Source: Pseudomonas putida
GTDB taxonomy: Bacteria; Pseudomonadota; Gammaproteobacteria; Pseudomonadales; Pseudomonadaceae
Reading direction: 5' to 3'
Length of the DNA stretch: 64,000 bases
Assembly: GCA_041071465.1 (NCBI GenBank)
Contig: CP163498.1
Coordinates: 1,454,001-1,518,000 of the forward strand
This document shows, in pieces, positions 56,890-64,000 of the stretch. The position numbers were made by a program, and so were the translations under genes. Below the pieces are notes generated by a model, which had not been told where the DNA came from, did not search any database, and saw only the letters and a list, made by a program, of their open reading frames with translations. The stretch's first letter is position 1. Each line of letters begins with the position of its first letter.

Positions 56890-56923
56890 AAAAGGCGGCT
56901 CCCTGAACAGAGGCGCCTTTTTT
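56890..56923 (+). terminator. Intrinsic terminator after fis
   Basis: AAAAGGCG at the left pairs with CGCCTTTT at the right, extended inward by CTC/GAG past one G-G mismatch, loop of 8 nt, ending in a run of T to 56923. It separates dusB-fis from purH. Confidence 0.75.
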
Positions 56924-56953
56924 GCTGACTCCACCGCGTTATTGGAACCCGAA

Positions 56954-58561
56954 ATGACCGACCAGACTACCCGCCTGCCAGTCCGCCGCGCCCTGATCAG
57001 CGTCTCCGACAAGACCGGTATCCTCGAATTCGCCCGTGAGCTGCAGCAGCTCGGTGTCGAGATCCTGTCCACCGGCGGCACCTACAAGCTGCTCAAGGAC
57101 AACGGCGTGAACGCGGTGGAAGTGGCCGACTACACCGGCTTCGCCGAAATGATGGATGGCCGGGTCAAGACCCTGCACCCGAAAATCCACGGCGGCATCC
57201 TCGGCCGTCGCGGTACCGACGACGCCATCATGAACGAGCACGGCATCAAGCCGATCGACCTGGTTGCGGTCAACCTGTACCCGTTCGAAGCCACCATTTC
57301 CAAGCCTGGCTGTGACCTGCCGACCGCCATCGAGAACATCGACATCGGCGGCCCGACCATGGTCCGCTCGGCAGCCAAGAACCACAAAGACGTCGCCATC
57401 GTGGTCAACGCCAGCGACTACGCCGGCATCGTCGAAGGCCTCAAGGCCGGCGGCCTGACCTACGCCCAGCGCTTCGACCTGATGCTCAAGGCGTTCGAAC
57501 ACACCGCCGCCTACGACGGCATGATCGCCAACTACATGGGCACCATCGACCAGGCCAAGGACACCCTTTCGACTGCCGATCGCAGCGAATTCCCGCGCAC
57601 CTTCAACAGCCAGTTCGTCAAAGCCCAGGAAATGCGCTACGGCGAAAACCCGCACCAGAGCGCGGCGTTCTACGTCGAAGCCAAAAAAGGCGAAGCCAGC
57701 ATTTCCACCGCCATCCAGCTGCAAGGCAAGGAACTGTCGTTCAACAACGTGGCCGACACCGACGCCGCGCTGGAGTGCGTGAAGAGCTTCGTCAAGCCAG
57801 CCTGTGTCATCGTCAAGCACGCCAACCCATGCGGCGTGGCCGTTGTGCCTGAAGAGGAAGGCGGCATCCGTAAGGCCTACGACCTGGCCTACGCCACCGA
57901 CACCGAGTCGGCATTCGGCGGCATCATTGCCTTCAACCGCGAACTGGACGGCGAAACCGCCAAGGCCATCGTCGACCGCCAGTTCGTCGAAGTGATCATC
58001 GCCCCGAAAATTTCTCAGGCTGCCCGCGACGTGGTAGCGGCCAAGCAGAACGTACGCCTGCTGGAGTGCGGCGAGTGGCCAGCCGAGCGCGCTGCCGGCT
58101 GGGACTTCAAGCGCGTCAACGGTGGCCTGCTGGTGCAAAGCCGCGATATCGGCATGATCACCGCCGATGACCTGAAGATCGTCACCAAGCGTGCCCCGAC
58201 CGAGCAAGAAATCCACGACCTGGTATTCGCCTGGAAAGTGGCCAAGTTCGTCAAGTCCAACGCCATCGTCTACGCCAAGCAGCGCCAGACCATCGGCGTC
58301 GGCGCTGGCCAGATGAGCCGCGTCAACTCCGCTCGCATCGCTGCAATCAAGGCCGAGCATGCTGGCCTGCAGGTGCAGGGCGCGGTCATGGCATCGGATG
58401 CGTTCTTCCCGTTCCGTGATGGCATCGACAATGCGGCTAAAGTGGGTATCAGCGCCGTGATCCAGCCGGGTGGCTCGATGCGTGATGCTGAAGTCATTGC
58501 CGCTGCCGACGAAGCCGGCATCGCCATGGTGTTCACCGGTATGCGCCACTTCCGCCACTAA
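56954..58561 (+). CDS. purH: Bifunctional AICAR formyltransferase / IMP cyclohydrolase
   Basis: A 535-residue enzyme for the last two purine steps. The N-terminal MGS/cyclohydrolase domain starts [20 protein letters not shown] and has [19 protein letters not shown]. The C-terminal formyltransferase has [13 protein letters not shown] and [14 protein letters not shown] 56954 is chosen over TTG 56942. purD follows after a 170-bp gap that contains a REP pair. Confidence 0.96.
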   Translation: MTDQTTRLPVRRALISVSDKTGILEFARELQQLGVEILSTGGTYKLLKDNGVNAVEVADYTGFAEMMDGRVKTLHPKIHGGILGRRGTDDAIMNEHGIKPIDLVAVNLYPFEATISKPGCDLPTAIENIDIGGPTMVRSAAKNHKDVAIVVNASDYAGIVEGLKAGGLTYAQRFDLMLKAFEHTAAYDGMIANYMGTIDQAKDTLSTADRSEFPRTFNSQFVKAQEMRYGENPHQSAAFYVEAKKGEASISTAIQLQGKELSFNNVADTDAALECVKSFVKPACVIVKHANPCGVAVVPEEEGGIRKAYDLAYATDTESAFGGIIAFNRELDGETAKAIVDRQFVEVIIAPKISQAARDVVAAKQNVRLLECGEWPAERAAGWDFKRVNGGLLVQSRDIGMITADDLKIVTKRAPTEQEIHDLVFAWKVAKFVKSNAIVYAKQRQTIGVGAGQMSRVNSARIAAIKAEHAGLQVQGAVMASDAFFPFRDGIDNAAKVGISAVIQPGGSMRDAEVIAAADEAGIAMVFTGMRHFRH

Positions 58562-58585
58562 TATAGTTGTCGGGCCAATCCCGAC

Positions 58586-58691
58586 CCTTGTGTCGCGATA
58601 GGGCCGCAGAGCGGCCCCAGCAAGTTCTGCTGCGAAGCTGAAACCCAGGGGCCGCTACGCGCCCCTTTCGCGACACAAGGCCGCTCCTACA
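58586..58691. repeat. Paired REP-like inverted repeats between purH and purD
   Basis: CCTTGTGTCGCGATAGGGCC with GGGCCGCAGAGCGGCCCC at left; GGGGCCGCTACGCGCCCC and CGCGACACAAGGCCGCTCC at right. It may lower read-through from purH to purD. Confidence 0.82.
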
Positions 58692-58731
58692 GAAAGCGGG
58701 ATCGGCGCCAAACAGAATTCGAGGTTTTGAC

Positions 58732-60027
58732 ATGAAAGTTTTGATCATCGGTAGCGGCGGCCGTGAGCACGCCCTGGCCTGGAAAGTCGCCCAGGACCCA
58801 CGCGTCGAAAAAGTCTTCGTTGCCCCTGGCAACGCCGGCACCGCCATTGAAGCCAAGTGCGAGAACGTCGCCATCGACGTCTGCGCCCTGGAGCAACTGG
58901 CCGACTTCGCCGAGAAAAACGTCGACCTGACCATCGTCGGCCCGGAAGCACCACTGGTCATCGGTGTGGTCGACCTGTTCCGCAGCCGTGGCCTGGACTG
59001 CTTCGGCCCAACCAAGGGCGCGGCCCAGCTGGAAGGTTCCAAGGCCTTTACCAAGGACTTCCTGGCGCGTCACAAGATCCCGACCGCCGACTACCAGAAC
59101 TTCACCGAAATCGAACCGGCCCTGGCCTACCTGCAGGAAAAAGGCGCGCCGATCGTGATCAAGGCCGACGGCCTGGCCGCGGGCAAGGGCGTGATCGTCG
59201 CCATGACCCTGGACGAAGCCGAAGCCGCCGTGCGTGACATGCTGGCTGGCAACGCCTTCGGTGAAGCCGGTTCGCGTGTGGTGATCGAAGAGTTCCTCGA
59301 CGGCGAGGAAGCCAGCTTCATCGTCATGGTCGACGGCCACAACGTGCTGCCCATGGCCACCAGCCAGGACCACAAGCGCGTCGGCGACCAGGACACCGGC
59401 CCGAACACCGGCGGCATGGGTGCCTACTCCCCTGCCCCGGTGGTTACTGCCGACGTGCACCAGCGCGTGATGGACCAGGTGATCTGGCCAACCGTGCGCG
59501 GCATGGCCGAGGAAGGCAACGTCTACACTGGCTTCCTCTATGCCGGCCTGATGATCGACAAAGCGGGCAACCCCAAGGTCATCGAGTTCAACTGCCGCTT
59601 CGGCGACCCAGAGACCCAGCCAGTCATGCTGCGCCTGGAGTCGAGCCTGGTGTTGTTGATCGAAGCTGCCTTCGCCAAAGCGCTGGACAAGGTCGAAGCA
59701 CAGTGGGACCCGCGCCCGAGCCTGGGCGTGGTCCTGGCCGCTGGCGGTTACCCAGGCGACTATGCCAAGGGCGACGTGATCAACGGTCTGGACGCTGCCG
59801 CAAAGATCGAAGGCAAGGTGTTCCATGCCGGTACCGCGCTCAAGGATGGCCAGGTGACCACCAACGGTGGGCGCGTGCTGTGTGCCACCGCCATGGGCAG
59901 TACTGTCGCCGACGCGCAGCAGCAGGCTTATCGCCTGGCCAAGGAAGTCAGCTGGAACGGCAGTTTCTACCGTACCGACATCGGCTATCGGGCCATCGCC
60001 CGCGAGCGCGGTGAGCACCAGCAGTAA
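58732..60027 (+). CDS. purD: Phosphoribosylamine-glycine ligase
   Basis: A 431-residue ATP-grasp enzyme of purine synthesis. MKVLIIGSGGREHALAWK is the start signature. Others are VGPEAPLVIGVVDLF, ADGLAAGKGVIVA, QDHKRVGDQDTGPNTGGMGAYSP and the metal/ATP site FNCRFGDPETQPVMLRL. Full length; the retS gene follows after two hairpins. Confidence 0.96.
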   Translation: MKVLIIGSGGREHALAWKVAQDPRVEKVFVAPGNAGTAIEAKCENVAIDVCALEQLADFAEKNVDLTIVGPEAPLVIGVVDLFRSRGLDCFGPTKGAAQLEGSKAFTKDFLARHKIPTADYQNFTEIEPALAYLQEKGAPIVIKADGLAAGKGVIVAMTLDEAEAAVRDMLAGNAFGEAGSRVVIEEFLDGEEASFIVMVDGHNVLPMATSQDHKRVGDQDTGPNTGGMGAYSPAPVVTADVHQRVMDQVIWPTVRGMAEEGNVYTGFLYAGLMIDKAGNPKVIEFNCRFGDPETQPVMLRLESSLVLLIEAAFAKALDKVEAQWDPRPSLGVVLAAGGYPGDYAKGDVINGLDAAAKIEGKVFHAGTALKDGQVTTNGGRVLCATAMGSTVADAQQQAYRLAKEVSWNGSFYRTDIGYRAIARERGEHQQ

Positions 60028-60033
60028 GAAACA

Positions 60034-60070
60034 CCGGAATGCCGCAGCACTTTCAGGCTGTGGCATCCGG
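60034..60070 (+). other. Hairpin after purD
   Basis: CCGGAATGCCGCAGC faces GCTGTGGCATCCGG with one bulge and one G-U pair. A second small hairpin AGGGCCC/GGGCCTT follows near 60080-60098. No clear U-tract. Confidence 0.45.
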
Positions 60071-60162
60071 CTCGTCGACAGGGCCCGGCATGGGCCTTGC
60101 CTTCGACTTGGCGCGCCGCGCATAGTTAGTACCCGGCACATCGGCTAAGAAGGGATTTCGTA

Positions 60163-62934
60163 GTGCGTCGGCTTCGGATTGCCTCAGCTCTGATCGTCAG
60201 CTTGCTGACCCTGCTCTTCATGTTTCCGGCTGCGGCCGAACATGACGGAGGCTGGACCGTACTGCTTGACGAACAGGCCAACCTGCAACTGAGCGATGTG
60301 CGCTCCGAGCGCTACCGCAACCAGTTCAGCCCCCTGGTCCTCGCCGAGCTGGATGCTGCCCCAGCAGAACAGGCCCTGTGGCTGCACTATCGCCTGCAAC
60401 CAGGCGACCAGGAACAACTGCTGCGGGTATTCGCCCCAGACCTGTCTGGCCTGGACCTCTACGCCCTGGAAGGCGACCAACTTCTGCGTCAGCTGCACCA
60501 CGGGCGGCAGGCAGGCAATGCCAGCCCTACCCTGCGCGGCAGCGACCATGTACTGCCCCTGCCCAACAGCAAGCAGCCGCTGGACATCTACCTGCGCCTG
60601 GTTTCCGAGCACCAGCTGCGCCCGGCCATCAGCCTGGAGCCGGCGGCCGAGGCCGCGTCGGACCAACGCCAGCCGCTGCTGTTCGGCATGCTGTTCGGCG
60701 GCCTGGTGATGCTGATCATGCACAACCTGATCCGCTTCCTTTACAGCCGCTCCAGCACCACCCTGATCCTGGCGCTGTACCACGGCCTTATGCTGCTCAG
60801 CGGCCTGATCCTGCTGAACCTCAGCGGCCCCTGGTGGCATGTGTGGCACAGTGCACAAACGCCTGCTGCCTACCTGACGCTGGTCCTGGCTGGCCTGTCC
60901 GGGCTGTATTTCACCCAGCATTTCTTCTCGCCATGCAACTCGCCACGGCTTAACCGCTTGCTGCAGGGTGAAATGTTGATTGTCGGGGTCAGCGGCCTGG
61001 TGTTGCTGTTCGTCGATACGCTGCCCCTCAACCTGATGACCTACGCCCTGATGGCGCTGGGCAGTGTGAGCATGCTGCTGGTCAGCAGCTATCACTGGTA
61101 CAAAGGCTATGCACCCGGTCGCCTGTTCAGCCTGGCCATGGTGGTGTTCAACCTCGGTGGCCTGGTGCTGCTGCCAGCCCTGCTGGGCCTGACCCGCACC
61201 TCGACGCCCTGGCTGTTGTGTATCCTGCTGGGCCTGACCGTGGTCAGCGGCCTGCTGCTCAACCTGGCCGTCAGTGAACGCCTGCGGCGCATGAGCGAGG
61301 AGCGTTTCAGCGCCAGCCGCGCGCTGGCCGCCAGCGACGCCGAAATCAATGCCAAGGCCGAGTTCCTGGCTAAGATCAGCCACGAAATCCGCACCCCCAT
61401 GAACGGTGTGCTGGGCATGACCGAGCTGTTGCTGGGCACACCGCTGTCGGTCAAGCAGCGCGACTACGTGCAGACCATCCACAGCGCCGGCAACGAGTTG
61501 CTCACGCTGATCAACGAAATTCTCGATATTTCCAAACTGGAATCCCGGCAGATCGAGCTGGATGACGTGCAGTTCGATCTCAACGCGCTGATCGAGGATT
61601 GCCTGAACATCTTCCGCGCCAAGGCCGAGCAACAAAACATCGAACTGATCAGCTTCACCCAGCCGCAAGTACCACGGGTCATCAGCGGTGACCCGACGCG
61701 GCTGCGCCAGGCCTTGTCGAGCCTGCTGGAAAACGCCCTGAAAAACACCGACCAGGGTGAAATTCTGCTGGTGGTGGCACTGGATCAACGCGGCGAGCTG
61801 CCACGCCTGCGCATTGCCGTGCAGGACAGCGGCGAGCCGCTGCCCGCCGCCGACCGCGACGCTTTGCTGCAAGCCGAACTGCACAGCCACCACTTCCTGT
61901 CCAGCAACAAGCTGGGCGGGCATCTGGGCCTGGTCATCGCCAAGCAACTGATCGGCCTGATGCAGGGCGAGTTCGGCATCAAGAGCAGCACTGGCATGGG
62001 CAACACCCTGTGGCTGACCTTGCCGCTGGACCCTTCGCGCCTGGAACAGCCGCCCGCCGACCTCGACAGCCCGCTGCGCGATGCCCGCGTGCTGGTGGTG
62101 GACGACAACGACACCTGCCGCAAGGTACTGGTCCAGCAGTGCAGCGCCTGGGGCATGAACGTCAGCGCGGTGCCGTCTGGCAAGGAAGCCCTGGCCCTGC
62201 TGCGCACCAAGGCGCACCTGCGCGACTACTTCGACGCCGTACTGCTGGACCAGAACATGCCCGGCATGACCGGCATGCAACTGGCCGCCAAGATCAAGGA
62301 AGACCCAAGCCTGAACCACGACATCCTGGTGGTGATGCTCACCGGCATCAGCAATGCGCCGAGCAAGGTCATCGCGCGCAACGCTGGGGTCAAGCGGATC
62401 CTTGCCAAACCAGTGGCCGGCTACACGCTGAAGACCACCCTGGCCGAGGAACTGGCCCAGCGCGGCCGCGAGCAGGCAGTGCCTGCCAGCCTGCCTGGCA
62501 TCCCGCAGGCGCTGGACCTGCCTGGCGACTTCCGCGTGCTGGTCGCCGAAGACAACAGCATTTCCACCAAGGTTATCCGCGGTATGCTCGGCAAACTCAA
62601 CCTTGAACCCGACACTGCCTGCAATGGCGAAGAAGCCTTGCAGGCGATGAAAGCGCAGCACTATGACCTGGTGTTGATGGACTGCGAAATGCCGGTGCTG
62701 GACGGCTTCTCGGCCACCCAGCAGCTGCGGGCCTGGGAAACGGCCAACCAGCGCCAACGCACACCGGTGGTGGCGCTGACCGCGCACATTCTTGCCGAGC
62801 ACAAGGAACGCGCGCGGCTGGCGGGCATGGACGGCCACATGGCCAAACCGGTGGAATTGTCGCAGTTACGCGAACTGATCCAGTATTGGGCCAACCAGCG
62901 CGAAGCCAAGGCAGACCCGGCGCATACTTCCTAG
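60163..62934 (+). CDS. retS: Hybrid sensor kinase RetS
   Basis: A 923-residue membrane sensor. Signal peptide (IVSLLTLLFMFPAAAEH), 7TMR-DISMED2 (about 30-160), seven helices (about 172-370), kinase core with His407 in AKISHEIRTPMNG and two receivers with Asp696 (LLDQNMPGMTG) and Asp840 (LMDCEMPVLDG). The ATP site is degraded: DSGEPL replaces the usual D-x-G-x-G. The purH-purD-retS order matches P. aeruginosa, where RetS inhibits GacS and so represses biofilm genes. GTG 60163 has AGAAGG upstream. Confidence 0.92.
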   Translation: MRRLRIASALIVSLLTLLFMFPAAAEHDGGWTVLLDEQANLQLSDVRSERYRNQFSPLVLAELDAAPAEQALWLHYRLQPGDQEQLLRVFAPDLSGLDLYALEGDQLLRQLHHGRQAGNASPTLRGSDHVLPLPNSKQPLDIYLRLVSEHQLRPAISLEPAAEAASDQRQPLLFGMLFGGLVMLIMHNLIRFLYSRSSTTLILALYHGLMLLSGLILLNLSGPWWHVWHSAQTPAAYLTLVLAGLSGLYFTQHFFSPCNSPRLNRLLQGEMLIVGVSGLVLLFVDTLPLNLMTYALMALGSVSMLLVSSYHWYKGYAPGRLFSLAMVVFNLGGLVLLPALLGLTRTSTPWLLCILLGLTVVSGLLLNLAVSERLRRMSEERFSASRALAASDAEINAKAEFLAKISHEIRTPMNGVLGMTELLLGTPLSVKQRDYVQTIHSAGNELLTLINEILDISKLESRQIELDDVQFDLNALIEDCLNIFRAKAEQQNIELISFTQPQVPRVISGDPTRLRQALSSLLENALKNTDQGEILLVVALDQRGELPRLRIAVQDSGEPLPAADRDALLQAELHSHHFLSSNKLGGHLGLVIAKQLIGLMQGEFGIKSSTGMGNTLWLTLPLDPSRLEQPPADLDSPLRDARVLVVDDNDTCRKVLVQQCSAWGMNVSAVPSGKEALALLRTKAHLRDYFDAVLLDQNMPGMTGMQLAAKIKEDPSLNHDILVVMLTGISNAPSKVIARNAGVKRILAKPVAGYTLKTTLAEELAQRGREQAVPASLPGIPQALDLPGDFRVLVAEDNSISTKVIRGMLGKLNLEPDTACNGEEALQAMKAQHYDLVLMDCEMPVLDGFSATQQLRAWETANQRQRTPVVALTAHILAEHKERARLAGMDGHMAKPVELSQLRELIQYWANQREAKADPAHTS

Positions 62935-63023
62935 GCTACGCTGTCGCACAGAGAACAGTATTCGAAAGCCCGATACGGCCCCTGTGGGAGCGCAAGCTTC
63001 AGATTGCCCAAGGAATAGTGCTC

Positions 63024-63620
63024 ATGCTCCATGAGTTGTTCAGCGTCTACCTGAAAATGCTCGTGCTCTACAGCCCGTTCTTCGTGCTGTCGTGCTTCAT
63101 CAGCCTGACCCGCGGCCACTCCAGCAAGGAGCGCAAGCAACTGGCCTGGAAGGTCGCCTTCGCAGCCTTGGTCGCCAGCGTGCTGCTGTACCTGTTCGGG
63201 CGGGTGATCTTCGGCATTTTCGGCATCACCGCCGACGCCTTCCGCATCGGGGCCGGTAGCGTGCTGTTCATTTCTGCCTTGGGTATGGCCCAGGGCAAGC
63301 CGGCGGTGCAGGCCGACAACGTGCAGCAGGATGTGACCATCGTGCCGCTGACCATTCCACTGACTGTCGGCCCTGGCACCATCGGCGCCCTGCTGGTCAT
63401 GGGCGTGGGCCAGCCGCATTGGGATGACAAATTGCTGGCCATCGTCAGCATCGCGCTGGCCAGCTTTACCGTCGGCCTGGTGCTGTACTTGTCACACGGC
63501 ATCGAACGCATCCTTGGCGACCAAGGGCTGCAGATCGTCAGCCGGCTGATGGGGTTGTTCGTCTGCGCCTTGGCTGCGCAAATCATCTTTACCGGCATCA
63601 AGGGCTACCTGGTGCCCTAA
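63024..63620 (+). CDS. MarC-family membrane protein
   Basis: A 198-residue protein with about six helices and the family motif TIVPLTIPLTVGPGTIGALLV. The ATG at 63024 has AAGGAA upstream; the frame is open back into retS to 62886 but that part is unrelated. The role of MarC proteins is unknown; early links to antibiotic resistance were not confirmed. The stop codon overlaps the converging downstream gene by 4 bp. Confidence 0.85.
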   Translation: MLHELFSVYLKMLVLYSPFFVLSCFISLTRGHSSKERKQLAWKVAFAALVASVLLYLFGRVIFGIFGITADAFRIGAGSVLFISALGMAQGKPAVQADNVQQDVTIVPLTIPLTVGPGTIGALLVMGVGQPHWDDKLLAIVSIALASFTVGLVLYLSHGIERILGDQGLQIVSRLMGLFVCALAAQIIFTGIKGYLVP

Positions 63621-64000
63621 AGGGCGTAATCCAGAATGCGTTGCAAAGAGACCTGAACGACACGTTCCTGCACTTTTGGCAAAAAGCTGTGCTCGAACGC
63701 CAGCATGTTGAAACGTATCAACTCCGCACGCACATTCCGATGGCTGCGCCTATGGCTGATGAAGCCTGCACGGAAGGCCGAACGCACATCCGCTTCATGG
63801 TAAAGCACCATGTCCACCCGGTTGGCACCGGCCGGAGCGCAAGGCAGCAGCTGGAAATGCTGGCGTTCGTAGGCGCACCGCTCAAGCGACTGCAGCACCG
63901 ACGGGTTGGCCAACAGCTTGCGCATGGAAATGCCGATCGCCGAGGCAAAGTGCTCGCCAGCCGTTGCCGCAATGGTTTCCAGCACCTGGTCGGCCTGACG
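63617..64000 (-). CDS. Unknown protein, N-terminus beyond window edge
   Basis: The frame is open to base 64000, so the gene starts outside. The visible 127 residues have no recognised domain and no membrane segment. Arg-rich stretches include SHRRSHRNVRAELIRFN and the tail is EHSFLPKVQERVVQVSLQRI. The GTG at 63985 is probably internal. In P. aeruginosa the gene near retS encodes TspR; whether this is the ortholog cannot be told from the part seen. Confidence 0.5.
   Translation of the reverse strand, partial: RQADQVLETIAATAGEHFASAIGISMRKLLANPSVLQSLERCAYERQHFQLLPCAPAGANRVDMVLYHEADVRSAFRAGFISHRRSHRNVRAELIRFNMLAFEHSFLPKVQERVVQVSLQRILDYAL

Noticed and set aside
56939..58558. 539-codon open frame antisense to purH
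   Set aside because: Same extent as purH, which has unambiguous motifs; Val/Gly/Asp-rich shadow.
60184..62838. 884-codon open frame antisense to retS
   Set aside because: Gln/His-rich shadow of the retS coding strand with no recognisable motif.

Overview
This is a GC-rich chromosomal window with the gene order and gene content of a fluorescent pseudomonad, most likely the Pseudomonas putida group. The evidence is the lipA-lipB-ybeD-dacA-rlpA-mltB-rodA-mrdA-rlmH-rsfS-nadD-proA series, the purH-purD-retS order, a LadS-type sensor kinase just upstream of thiD-thiE-hemL, and many Pseudomonas-type REP/ERIC-like inverted repeats (cores such as GGGGCTGC..GCAGCCC and CGCGGGTAAACCCGCG) in intergenic gaps. 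I see no prophage, insertion sequence, CRISPR array, rRNA or tRNA gene. The region reads as core chromosome.

Layout. 0-13 kb: a partial histone-deacetylase-like hydrolase, a YhiN-type flavoprotein, an RhlE-like DEAD-box helicase, an EamA exporter, a DnaQ-like exonuclease paired with a NYN-domain protein, DUF2076 and YciC-like proteins, an hrpB helicase broken by a frameshift, a lipoprotein, a CDF metal exporter and a DUF6515 protein. 13-20 kb: an Lrp/AsnC regulator, DUF2788, rluE, AMP nucleosidase, an AidB-like acyl-CoA dehydrogenase and a LadS-like sensor. 20-35 kb: thiD-thiE-hemL, a Sel1 protein, DUF1820, phoH-ybeY-corC-lnt without the usual miaB, a YdcF protein, leuS-lptE-holA, arfA (54 codons) and a lytic transglycosylase. 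36-48 kb: a large leftward gene group from proA to lipA that joins NAD synthesis, ribosome maturation (rsfS, rlmH), rod-shape peptidoglycan synthesis (mrdA, rodA), peptidoglycan hydrolysis (mltB, rlpA, dacA) and lipoate synthesis; ldcA lies just beyond it. 48-64 kb: mpg, a DedA-PAP2 fusion, lrgA-lrgB-LON, a MaoC hydratase, prmA, a DUF3426 protein, dusB-fis, purH, purD, retS, marC and a partial unknown gene.

How the genes work together. Three themes recur. Envelope biogenesis: lnt, lptE, two MltB-family transglycosylases, ldcA, dacA, rlpA, mrdA and rodA. Translation and RNA maintenance: leuS, ybeY, rsfS, rlmH, rluE, dusB, prmA, arfA and several helicases. Gac/Rsm lifestyle control: LadS-like and RetS sensors, both in this window about 40 kb apart.

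Points of most interest. (1) arfA contains a strong intrinsic terminator inside its own coding sequence, the hallmark of a ribosome-rescue gene made from non-stop mRNA. (2) Three genes (hrpB, ldcA, rlpA) are each broken by an apparent loss of one G:C pair in a short G/C run; this may be sequencing error or genuine decay. (3) An orphan leftward intrinsic terminator and a run of hairpins lie in the only gene-free gap over 300 bp (12882-13274), a candidate small RNA or leader. (4) miaB is absent from its conserved place before phoH.
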